In this document: positions 8,299-15,667 of the stretch, piece after piece
How the letters are laid out: each line of letters starts with the position of its first letter
Numbering within the stretch: position 1 is the first letter of the stretch
Source of the DNA: Lentzea guizhouensis
GTDB taxonomy: Bacteria; Actinomycetota; Actinomycetes; Mycobacteriales; Pseudonocardiaceae
Length of the DNA stretch: 64,000 bases
Direction of reading: 5' to 3'
NCBI RefSeq assembly: GCF_001701025.1
Contig: NZ_CP016793.1
Coordinates: forward strand, 9,362,001-9,426,000
Notes under the pieces: generated by a model
Database searches by the model: none
The model's input: only the letters and a program-made list of their open reading frames with translations
What the model was told of the DNA's origin: nothing
Position numbers and translations under genes: made by a program

Positions 8299-9641
8299 TG
8301 GCCGTTCCTGTGCGCAACGTGGTCGTGATCGGCGGAGGTGTCTGCGGCCTCGCCACCGCACACCGGCTCGTGCGGGCCGGGCTGCCGGTGACGTTGCTGG
8401 AGAGCAGCGACCAGCTCGGCGGGCTCGGCACGTTCTTCCCGTCGCGCGGCCGGTGGGTGGAGCGCTTCTACCACTGCGTGATGCCGACCGACGACGCGTT
8501 GCTCGGCCTGCTGGACGAGGTCGGGCTGCGCGAGAGCATCGGCTGGCAGCGCACGACCATGGGAATGGTCGTCGAGGGCCGCCACCACTCGTTCAACTCC
8601 GCGCTGGACCTGCTGCGGTTCCGGCCGCTGAGCCTGGTGGACCGGGTGCGGTTCGGCGTGGTCTCGTTGCTGCTGCGGCGGTTGGGCAAGGGCGAGGACC
8701 TCGACCGGCTGCGCACCGAGGACTGGTTGCGCGGCCTGTACGGCGACGCGGTGTGGACCACGCTGCTCGCGCCGATGTTCGGTGCGAAGTTCGGGTCCGC
8801 GTTCGGTGACGTGCCCGCGCTGTACCTGTGGCAGCGCCTGGGCCGCGAGAGCAACGACTCGGTGCGCGGCTACCCGGTCGGTGGCTACAAGAGCGTGATC
8901 GACGCGTTGCGGGCGTCCATTGAGGACCGTGGCGGGGTCGTGCGCACGTCGGCTCCCGTTGCGCGCTTGGAGACGGCGGGCGACCGCGTGTTCGTCACGC
9001 TGGCGGACGGTTCGGTGGTCGAGGCGGACCACGCGGTCTCCACGGTGCCGCTGCCGGCGTTGCGCGAGATCGCGGACTCCTCGTTGGCCGCGCGGCTGCC
9101 CGAGGTCCGGTTGCGCTACCAGGGCGTGGTCAACGCGTTGTTCTTCCTCCGCAAGCCGTTGTCGGGGCACTACTGGGCGCCGGTGCTGCGCTCGGGCACG
9201 GACTTCGACGGCGTGATCGAGATGTCCGCGTTGTCGGGCACCGAACCGTACGACGGCCGGCACCTGGTGTACGTCATGCGCTACACCGACCGGGAGTCCG
9301 CGCTGTACCGCGAGGACCCGGACGCCATCGCGTCGCGGTGGACCTCGCAGCTGCTGGACCTGTACCCCGGTGTGGAGCCGGCGGACGTCGACGAGGTGCG
9401 CGTGTTCAAGGCGCCGTTCGTCGAACCCGTGTACCCGCTGGGCTACCTGACCGACCGGCCCGCCGTGGAGGTGCCCGGCACCCGGCTGCTGCTCGCCACC
9501 ACCGCCCACGTCTACCCGAACGTCACCAGCTGGAACTCGAGCGTCGAGCTCGCCAACGCGGTGACCGACCGCCTCCTGCGCACCGCCAGGAGACCCACGC
9601 CTCAGGAGATCGACGCATGGTCAGCAGAATCGGCGCGGTGA
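8298..9641 (+). CDS. FAD-dependent NAD(P)-binding oxidoreductase (amine oxidase/protoporphyrinogen oxidase-like)
   Basis: The 447-residue protein has an N-terminal dinucleotide-binding fold (VVVIGGGVCGLATAHRL) with the acidic strand end LLESSDQLGG. It has the amine-oxidase/desaturase second motif around YPVGGYKSVIDAL and a C-terminal FAD segment (LATTAHVYPNVTSWN). Such proteins occur in glycan loci, sometimes described as UDP-galactopyranose-mutase- or protoporphyrinogen-oxidase-like, but the substrate is not evident. The start overlaps the GT2 stop (TGATG), and the 3' end overlaps the next gene by 25 bp, so the three genes are co-translated. A role in modifying a lipid-linked sugar or isoprenoid is inference. 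Confidence 0.78.
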   Translation: MAVPVRNVVVIGGGVCGLATAHRLVRAGLPVTLLESSDQLGGLGTFFPSRGRWVERFYHCVMPTDDALLGLLDEVGLRESIGWQRTTMGMVVEGRHHSFNSALDLLRFRPLSLVDRVRFGVVSLLLRRLGKGEDLDRLRTEDWLRGLYGDAVWTTLLAPMFGAKFGSAFGDVPALYLWQRLGRESNDSVRGYPVGGYKSVIDALRASIEDRGGVVRTSAPVARLETAGDRVFVTLADGSVVEADHAVSTVPLPALREIADSSLAARLPEVRLRYQGVVNALFFLRKPLSGHYWAPVLRSGTDFDGVIEMSALSGTEPYDGRHLVYVMRYTDRESALYREDPDAIASRWTSQLLDLYPGVEPADVDEVRVFKAPFVEPVYPLGYLTDRPAVEVPGTRLLLATTAHVYPNVTSWNSSVELANAVTDRLLRTARRPTPQEIDAWSAESAR

Positions 9642-10585
9642 TCACCGCACTCACGGTCACCGCAGCAACTCTCGTGTCCTCCCAGCAGGTGCACGCCGGC
9701 TCGACCCAGCTGCTGCCCGACCTGCGGCAGGCACCGATCGGCTGCCCCGGCGGCTTCACCGGCAACCCGGCCTCCTGCCGGGACTGGGACGTCTGCCTGG
9801 TGCGGGACGCCTCGAAGCCCCGCGGCCAGTGCGCACCGGACGGCCGCGGCCGGGTCGAGGCCGTCCGCCTCCGGTTCACCACCTCGATCGACAACATCGG
9901 CGACGGCCCCCTGCTGCTGCACGCCCACCGCGACAACCACGACATGCCCACGATGAAGGTGCGCCAGGCGATCCAGTCCGGCGAGGACGGTTCCATCCCC
10001 CGCACCTACCGCGAGGCCAACCGGGAGACGTTCTCCAGCGCCTACTACGAACCCGCCGAGTCGCACGAACACTGGCACCTGCTCAACTTCGAGTACTTCC
10101 AGCTGCGCACCCCCGACGGCAACGTGGTCGTGACGGACCGCAAGAACGGGTTCTGCATCGGCGACCGCTACGACGTGCGCGACGACCTCCCGAACCGCCC
10201 GCTCGACCCGGCAACCCCCGCCGGCAACCTGGCAGGCCAGCTCAACGGCCACATGTGCGAACACCACAACCCGGCCGCACTGGACGTCATGTTCGGCATC
10301 TCCGTCGGCTCCGGCGACGACTACAAGCACACGGTCGACTTCCAGTGGCTCGACCTGACCAAGGTGCCGTCCGGCGTCTACGACGTGGTCAACGTCGCCA
10401 ACCCCGACCGCGCCCTGCTGGAGAAGGACTACAGCAACAACGCGTCGTCGATGTCGATCTCGGTGCAGTGGCCGGGGGGAGCGACGAATCCACCGGCCGT
10501 GATCGACGCCGCGCCGGTGGTGAGGCTGCTGCGCAGCTGCCCCGGCCAGGACCGCTGCGCGAAGCGGGACAAGCAGGCGCGGTGA
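9617..10585 (+). CDS. Secreted lysyl oxidase-like copper amine oxidase
   Basis: The 322-residue product has a Sec signal (hydrophobic stretch about residues 5-25, cleavage near VHA-GS). The body has PDLRQAPIGCPGG, a Cys-rich N-terminal part, LRFTTSIDNIGDGPLLL, the His cluster HEHWHLLNFEYFQL, KNGFCIGD, CEHHNP and SNNASSMSI. This matches the lysyl oxidase family (PF01186) as found in actinobacteria, where the His cluster binds copper. The ATG is inside the 3' end of the oxidoreductase gene. It would act outside the cell, oxidising amines or lysyl side chains. The last 17 or so codons lie within the tandem repeat that continues downstream, so the C-terminus may have been acquired by repeat expansion. 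Confidence 0.82.
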   Translation: MVSRIGAVITALTVTAATLVSSQQVHAGSTQLLPDLRQAPIGCPGGFTGNPASCRDWDVCLVRDASKPRGQCAPDGRGRVEAVRLRFTTSIDNIGDGPLLLHAHRDNHDMPTMKVRQAIQSGEDGSIPRTYREANRETFSSAYYEPAESHEHWHLLNFEYFQLRTPDGNVVVTDRKNGFCIGDRYDVRDDLPNRPLDPATPAGNLAGQLNGHMCEHHNPAALDVMFGISVGSGDDYKHTVDFQWLDLTKVPSGVYDVVNVANPDRALLEKDYSNNASSMSISVQWPGGATNPPAVIDAAPVVRLLRSCPGQDRCAKRDKQAR

Positions 10586-11240
10586 CCGGGAACGTCGCTC
10601 GCACACGGTGATCGCGGGCACGGCGGGCACGGGCGTCACCCCGCTGGCGCGCCGACCGGGCCCGCTCGGCAGTTGCCCAGGCCAGGACCAGCACGCGAAG
10701 CAGGACAAGCAGGGTAGCCACGAACGTCGCCGACGGACGGTGGTCACGTGCACAGCTGACGTGGCGCCACCCCCGATGACGCGCCAGCCGCACGACTGCT
10801 GCGAAGCTGCCCGGCTAGAATCGGCGCTCCAAACGGGACAAGCAGGCTCGGTGACCGGAAATGTCACCGACAGGCGGTGAGCCTGGGCACGGCGGGCGCG
10901 ATCGTCACCTCGACGGCACGCCGACCGAGCCCGCTCGGCAGTTGCCCAGGCGAGGCCAACGCGCGAAGCAGGACAAGCGAGGTAGCCACGAACGTCGCCG
11001 GCGGACGGTGATCACGTGCGCAGCTGACGCGGCGCCACCCGATGACACGCCAGCCGCGCGCCTGCAGCGAGCTGCCCGGCTAGAACCGGCGCTCAAAACG
11101 GGACATGCAGGCTCGGTGACCGGCAACGTCGCCGAGAAGCGGTGAGCGCGGGCACGGCGGGCGCGGTCGTCACCCTCCTTGGCGCTCCTACCGAGCCTGG
11201 CTGGGGCAGCTCCCCCAGCCAGGTCCAGCGCGCGAACCCG
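10528..11240. repeat. Imperfect tandem array, about 134-bp monomer in 267-bp dimers
   Basis: The motif GGTGACCGG begins at 10581, 10850 and 11115, giving periods of 269 and 265 bp. Within each unit a second, diverged half is visible: the pattern GAAGC(A/G)GGACAAGCAGG or its variants recurs near 10558, 10696, 10829, 10963 and 11094, about every 131-138 bp, alternating two flavours. The first monomer overlaps the 3' end of the lysyl oxidase gene; the array fades near 11240. Small open frames in it (10608-10880, 10861-11145) are repeat translations of each other without ribosome sites, so I call no gene here. Confidence 0.75.
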
Positions 11241-11360
11241 CGCCATCCAGGCGCAACAACCACGAACACCACCAGCGGCCCTCGACCCGCACGGCCGCCC
11301 TCCAACAACGTCACCACCCACTCCGGACACCGCCTCGCGGTCCCGGTACGAATACCGACA

Positions 11361-11392
11361 CAAGGGGCGTCCGGACAACCGGGCGCCCCTTG
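11361..11392 (+). terminator. Rho-independent terminator-like hairpin
   Basis: CAAGGGGCG and CGCCCCTTG form the outer stem, with CCGG/CCGG continuing inside, a short ACAA loop and mismatches; TTTGCTTT follows. It lies 0.8 kb after the lysyl oxidase stop, past the tandem array, and upstream of the prenyltransferase. It probably closes the glycan transcription unit. Confidence 0.7.
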
Positions 11393-11714
11393 TTTGCTTT
11401 CCCGCGAGCGCAATACCACACAACCAGTTAGCAGCGCAAACTACTCACTCTGCGAAACCACTCGCGCAACTAGCACAGCGCCACTCGGAACACAATTCGC
11501 CAGTTCGCGCAACCGAACACTGTTCGAGAAGCGCATTCGCGCTCACGTCAATAGGCCGAGTAGTGCAACCTTCATCACAGCGCAGAGTGCCCCATGCAAC
11601 CCCCTTGGACCTTGACCTGGGCATGTGGTGAGTTGAGAGAATTCAGCGTCAGCCATTCCACTCCGACCGGACTGTGCCCTGCCCTGATTCCCCGGCCGAT
11701 CAGGAGACCCTGTC
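11393..11714 (+). promoter_or_regulatory. Leader/promoter region of the prenyltransferase gene
   Basis: This stretch of about 320 bp has no gene and is A/C-rich compared with neighbours. It contains an inverted repeat CGAAC-ACT-GTTCG at 11514-11526 and ends in AGGAGA (11702-11707), seven bases before the TTG start. I cannot identify -10/-35 boxes with confidence. Confidence 0.4.
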
Positions 11715-12809
11715 TTGAGCACGGCAGACTTCACGCTGCGCGATTTCGCTGTTGGGCAACTGCAGAGCCTGTTGCGCGCTGTTGGATTGTCGGATTCGAC
11801 GGGCAGTTCGAGCGAACTGCTGGGTGACGCATTGGGCCCCGGCGCACTGCGGCCACTGTCCGCCGATCCGTTGTGGCCCTCATTCGTCGCCGATGACCAC
11901 ACGCCTGTTGAATTCTCCGTCGCTTTGGGCAGGAACGAACGGCCGGCGGTCAGGATGATCGTCGAGTCGATCGCCGAGCAGCCGGACCGGCGGGCCAACC
12001 TGACCGCCGCGCTCGAGGTGCTCGACCGGCTCGCCGAGAAGCACCGGCTCGACCTGCGGCGGCTCGACCAGGTGCGCGACCTGTTCCTGCCGGAGGACCC
12101 GCAGGGGGCGTTCGCGTTCTGGTACTCGCTGATCGTCGGGATCGACGCGCAGCCGGTCATCAAGGTCTACCTCAACCCCGAGGTCCGCGGTCCCGGGCAC
12201 GGCACCGAGCTCGTCCGCACGGCGCTGGACCGGCTCGGCCTCCACTCGGCTTTCCCCACGGTGGCGCGGCACGCGTTGCGACGTGACGGCCTCGACCGGT
12301 TCTCCTTCTTCGCACTCGACCTCAAGGACGACGACCGCGCGCGGGTGAAGACCTACGTGTCGCACGACTCCGCCGGGGTCGCCGACGTGCTGGCCGCCGC
12401 GGCCGCGGTGCCCGACGTGGACCTCCAGCTGCTGGAGGACGTCGCCGCGATCGCCGGTGCCGGCACCTCCACGTTCGACCGGCGGCCGCTGATGTCGGCC
12501 TACAACTTCATGGCCGGCGACACCGACCGGCCGGGTGGCTACTCGGTCTACATCCCGGTGCGCGACTACGTGCAGGACGACCTGGAGGCGTGTGAGCGCG
12601 TCCTCGCGGTCATGGCCAGGTGCGGGCTCGACCCGGCGCCGTTCGTGCTGGCGCTCGCGAGCATCGTGCAGCGGCCGCTCGGTGAGGGCGTGGGGCTGAT
12701 CGCCCACATCTCGCTGCGCCTGGGCAGGCCGCGTCCCGGTGTCACCGTCTACCTGTCCTCCGAGGCCTACGACGTGACCCCTCCCCGAACCACAGCCATG
12801 TCGTTGTAG
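11715..12809 (+). CDS. ABBA-type indole/tryptophan dimethylallyltransferase
   Basis: The 364-residue protein fits the tryptophan dimethylallyltransferase family (PF11991) in length and pattern. It has the N-terminal DFAVGQLQSLLRAVGL, the acidic FVADDHTPVEFSVALG, the strand VIKVYLNPEVRG, the Lys/Tyr-bearing AHISLRLG and a C-terminal GVTVYLSSEAY. In this fold alternating Lys/Arg/Tyr residues bind the diphosphate of DMAPP without a DDxxD motif. Known bacterial members (IptA and 6-DMATS enzymes of Streptomyces) C-prenylate tryptophan or indole. I chose the TTG start because AGGAGA lies seven bases upstream. The tryptophanase gene follows after 31 bp, which supports an indole-type substrate. Confidence 0.86.
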   Translation: MSTADFTLRDFAVGQLQSLLRAVGLSDSTGSSSELLGDALGPGALRPLSADPLWPSFVADDHTPVEFSVALGRNERPAVRMIVESIAEQPDRRANLTAALEVLDRLAEKHRLDLRRLDQVRDLFLPEDPQGAFAFWYSLIVGIDAQPVIKVYLNPEVRGPGHGTELVRTALDRLGLHSAFPTVARHALRRDGLDRFSFFALDLKDDDRARVKTYVSHDSAGVADVLAAAAAVPDVDLQLLEDVAAIAGAGTSTFDRRPLMSAYNFMAGDTDRPGGYSVYIPVRDYVQDDLEACERVLAVMARCGLDPAPFVLALASIVQRPLGEGVGLIAHISLRLGRPRPGVTVYLSSEAYDVTPPRTTAMSL

Positions 12810-12840
12810 TGCCGCAGCACGAGGAAAGAAGGCAAGTGTC

Positions 12841-14199
12841 GTGGAGCCGTACCGCATCAAGGTCGTCGAGCCCATCCCCATCACCACCCGCGACTACCGC
12901 GAGCGCCGGTACGCCGAGGCCGGTTACAACCAGTTCAACCTGACGGCCGACGACGTCACGATCGACCTGCTGAGCGACTCCGGCACCGGTGCGTTGTCGG
13001 CCGAGCAGCAGGCGGCCGGGATGCGCGGCGACGAGACGTACGCGGGTGCGCGGTCGTTCTTCCGGTTCCGGGAGGTCGCCGAGGAGCTCACCGGCTTCCC
13101 GCACATCTTCCCGGTGCACCAGGGGCGCGCGGCCGAGCGGATCCTGTTCTCCGCGCTGCTCAAGCCGGGTCAGCTGTCCGTCGGCAACACGCACTTCGAC
13201 ACGACCCGCGCGAACGTCGAGCTGGTCGGTGCCGTGGTGCGGGACCTGCCCTGCCCGGAGGCCGCGGACCTCGACAGCGACGCGCCGTTCAAGGGCGACA
13301 TCGACCTCGTCGCGCTGGAGGCGGTGCTGGCGGGGCCGGAGGACGTCGGCCTGGTGCTGATGACGATCACGAACAACGGCGGCGGCGGGCAGCCGGTGTC
13401 GATGGCGAACCTCGAGGCCGTGAGCGCGCTGTGCCGCCGGTTCGGGGTGCCGTTCTTCCTCGACGCGGCCCGGTTCGCCGAGAACGCGTGGCTGGTCACG
13501 CAGCGGGAGGAGCGCTACCGCGACCACTCCCCGCGCGACGTGGCGAAGCTGGCGTTCCGGCTGGCCGACGGGTGCGTGGTGAGCCTGAAGAAGGACGGCA
13601 TCGTCCACATCGGAGGGATGCTCGCGCTCGCGGACACCGAGCTGGCCAAGCAGTGCGAGCTGCTGCTGATCGCCACCGAGGGTTTCCGCACCTACGGCGG
13701 GCTTTCCGGGCGTGACCTGGACATGTGCGCGCAGGGCCTGATGGAGGTCACGCACCCGGCGTACCTCAAGGAACGTGCCGACGCCACCGCCTACCTCGCC
13801 CAGTGCGCGCGCGAGGCCGGTGTGGACAGTGTCACGCCGACGGGTGTGCACGCGGTCTACCTCAACGCGGGCCGGTTGTTGCCGCACATCCCGTCACACC
13901 AGTTCACCGGTCATGCGCTGGCCTCGGAGCTGTACCTGGCGGGCGGTGTGCGGTGTGCCGAGCTGGGGTCGCTCTACCTCGGCGAGATCAACGAGTCCGG
14001 CGAGCTGCTCACGCCGGCGCCGTTCGAGCTGGTGCGCCTGGCGATCCCCCGCCGCGTCTACACCCGCAGCCACCTCGAGTACGTGGCCGAGACGCTCGCG
14101 AGCATCGCGAAGCACCCCGAACGCGTGCCCGGCTACCGCCTGACGGAGGCGCCGGCGGTGCTGCGCCCGTTCCGCGCCCGGCTCGACCAGGTCCGCTGA
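12841..14199 (+). CDS. tnaA: Tryptophanase (tryptophan indole-lyase)
   Basis: The 452-residue PLP enzyme of the beta-eliminating lyase family starts EPYRIKVVEPIPITTRDYRE, as in TnaA. Further motifs are DLLSDSGTGALS, GDETYAGARSF, FPVHQGRAAERIL, FFLDAARFAENA and SLKKDGIVHIGG, where Lys251 should be the PLP Schiff-base lysine. The close relative tyrosine phenol-lyase shares most of these. The partnership with an indole prenyltransferase favours tryptophan as substrate, giving indole, pyruvate and ammonia. A GGAAAGAAGG-like ribosome site precedes GTG 12841. Same-strand spacing of 31 bp suggests co-transcription with the prenyltransferase. Confidence 0.85.
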   Translation: MEPYRIKVVEPIPITTRDYRERRYAEAGYNQFNLTADDVTIDLLSDSGTGALSAEQQAAGMRGDETYAGARSFFRFREVAEELTGFPHIFPVHQGRAAERILFSALLKPGQLSVGNTHFDTTRANVELVGAVVRDLPCPEAADLDSDAPFKGDIDLVALEAVLAGPEDVGLVLMTITNNGGGGQPVSMANLEAVSALCRRFGVPFFLDAARFAENAWLVTQREERYRDHSPRDVAKLAFRLADGCVVSLKKDGIVHIGGMLALADTELAKQCELLLIATEGFRTYGGLSGRDLDMCAQGLMEVTHPAYLKERADATAYLAQCAREAGVDSVTPTGVHAVYLNAGRLLPHIPSHQFTGHALASELYLAGGVRCAELGSLYLGEINESGELLTPAPFELVRLAIPRRVYTRSHLEYVAETLASIAKHPERVPGYRLTEAPAVLRPFRARLDQVR

Positions 14200-14205
14200 C
14201 GCGAG

Positions 14206-14240
14206 AAGGCCCCCTCGGAGTCACCGGCCGAGGGGGCCTT
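14206..14240. terminator. Bidirectional terminator hairpin
   Basis: AAGGCCCCCTCGG (14206-14218) and CCGAGGGGGCCTT (14228-14240) form a perfect 13-bp stem with a nine-base loop. It lies between the convergent tryptophanase and conservon GTPase genes and probably serves both. Confidence 0.9.
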
Positions 14241-14258
14241 CCGCACTACGACAACAGC

Positions 14259-14852
14259 TCAGGCAGGCACGCTGATGCGGTTCATCGCGTGCTCGATCAC
14301 CCGCACCAGCACCGCCTTCGCCGACTCGCGGTCCCGTGCGTCGCACAGCATCAGCGGCACCGAGTCGGTGACGTCCAGGGCGTGGCGCACCTCCGCCTCG
14401 GTGTAGGAGTAGCTGCCGTCGAAGCAGTTCACGGCGACCACGAACGGGATCTGCCTGCGCTCGAAGAAGTCGATCGCGGCGAACCCGGTCTCCAGCCGGC
14501 GGGTGTCGACGAGCACCACCGCGCCGATCGAGCCCGACGCCAGTTCGTCCCACATGAACCAGAACCGGTCCTGACCCGGCGTGCCGAACAGGTAGAGCAC
14601 CAGCTCGGGGTTGATCGTGATGCGACCGAAGTCCAGCGCGACCGTCGTGGTGTTCTTGCCCTCGACGCCGACGATGTCGTCGATCTCCTCACCCGCCGCG
14701 GTGAGGAGCTCCTCGGTCCGCAACGGGGTGATCTCGCTGACCGACCCGACCATCGTGGTCTTGCCGGCACCGAAACCGCCGGCGACGACGATCTTGACGG
14801 CGACGGGGACGACGAGGTCGTCGCCGCGCTGGTCAGATTGCACGGACACCAT
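14259..14852 (-). CDS. cvnD: Conservon GTPase (CvnD family)
   Basis: The 197-residue small GTP-binding protein has a Walker A/G1 loop GGFGAGKTT, a switch-II-like LYLFGTPGQDRFWFMW and a G4-like VAVNCFDG; the usual NKxD is modified to NCFD, as is common in this family. It is the last gene of a four-gene set in the order A-B-C-D seen in Streptomyces conservons. The ATG at 14852 lies inside the 3' end of the DUF742 gene (20-bp overlap). Family members work with the roadblock protein in a membrane-associated, G-protein-like signalling complex controlling development or secondary metabolism. Confidence 0.9.
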   Translation of the reverse strand: MVSVQSDQRGDDLVVPVAVKIVVAGGFGAGKTTMVGSVSEITPLRTEELLTAAGEEIDDIVGVEGKNTTTVALDFGRITINPELVLYLFGTPGQDRFWFMWDELASGSIGAVVLVDTRRLETGFAAIDFFERRQIPFVVAVNCFDGSYSYTEAEVRHALDVTDSVPLMLCDARDRESAKAVLVRVIEHAMNRISVPA

Positions 14853-15207
14853 CCAGCACCTTCTGCAGTAGGTTCATGTCCATCGCGGTCGCCATCCGCG
14901 ACGGGTCGCGGGTGATGACGTCCCCGCGCTGGATCAGGTCGCTCAGCAGCACCTTCACCACGACCAGCGGCGCGTGCAGGTAGGCGGCCACCTCCGCGAC
15001 GGACAGCGGCTTGCGGCACAGCTTCATGATCTCGGTGTGCTCCACCGAGAGCGAGCCGGGGTCGTTCGAGGTGCGGATGGCCCGCACCTGGGTCGTGAGG
15101 TGCAGATCGCCCCACACCGGCCGGGTGCGGCCGCTCACCAGCGCGTACGGGCGGACCAGTGGACCGGCCGCCTCGTCGTACCACCAGTCTCCCGAGTGGA
15201 TGGTCAT
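14833..15207 (-). CDS. cvnC: DUF742 protein (CvnC family)
   Basis: The 124-residue protein matches DUF742: N-terminal aromatic WWYDEAAGPLVRPYALVSGRT, a central winged-helix-like part (LSVAEVAAYLHAPLVVVKVL) and GDVITRDP. The start overlaps the roadblock gene stop by four bases, and its end overlaps the GTPase start. This is the standard third position in a conservon. Its molecular role is not well defined in the family; the helix-turn-helix-like core suggests protein or DNA binding. Confidence 0.9.
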   Translation of the reverse strand: MTIHSGDWWYDEAAGPLVRPYALVSGRTRPVWGDLHLTTQVRAIRTSNDPGSLSVEHTEIMKLCRKPLSVAEVAAYLHAPLVVVKVLLSDLIQRGDVITRDPSRMATAMDMNLLQKVLDGVRAI

Positions 15208-15629
15208 GACAACCCGAGCGCGGTGGGCAGCGGGGTGCGCGGCGCGGTGGACAGGTAGCTGCCCACGCGCTTCACGAGCATGTTCATCTCGTAGGCGATC
15301 ATGCCCATGTCCGCGTCCTCGTCACCGACGACCGCGAGGCAGGCGCCCTGTCCGGCGGCGGTGACGAACAGGTAGGCGCGCTCCATCTCGACGATGGTCT
15401 GCCGCACCTGGCCGCCACCGAAGTGCCTGCCGGTGCCGCGGGCGAGCGACTGGAACGCCGACGCCATCGCGGAGAGGTGGTCGGAGTCGTCCTTGGACAG
15501 TTCGGGAGAACGGGCCAGCAGCAGACCGTCAGCGGAGAGCACCACCGCGTGCCGAGCACCCACCACTCTGCTCACGAGGTCGTCCAGCAGCCAGTTCAGC
15601 TTGGCCTGCCCGCCGGTCATCTCTTCCAT
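15204..15629 (-). CDS. cvnB: Roadblock/LC7-domain protein (CvnB family)
   Basis: The 141-residue roadblock/LC7 protein has LNWLLDDLVSRVVGARHAVV, LSADGLLLARS, the conserved MASAFQSLARGTGRHFGGG and AYLFVTAAGQGACLAVVG. I chose the ATG at 15629 (MEEMTGG) because the longer open frame has no family resemblance upstream. In conservons this protein is the likely GTPase regulator bridging sensor kinase and GTPase. It is separated from the kinase gene by only 38 bp and coupled to the DUF742 gene through an ATGA overlap. Confidence 0.92.
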   Translation of the reverse strand: MEEMTGGQAKLNWLLDDLVSRVVGARHAVVLSADGLLLARSPELSKDDSDHLSAMASAFQSLARGTGRHFGGGQVRQTIVEMERAYLFVTAAGQGACLAVVGDEDADMGMIAYEMNMLVKRVGSYLSTAPRTPLPTALGLS

Positions 15630-15667
15630 GGGAAATCGCCTTTCGGTTTCCGGTGTCCCAGTGCGCA

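Noticed and set aside
10608..11145. Two small plus-strand ORFs of 90 and 94 codons
   Set aside because: They are translations of neighbouring copies of the tandem repeat, without ribosome binding sites or recognisable domains.
11514..11526. LexA (SOS) box-like CGAAC-ACT-GTTCG
   Set aside because: The arms fit, but the spacer is three bases instead of the four of the usual CGAAC-N4-GTTCG box, and the downstream gene is not DNA-repair related.
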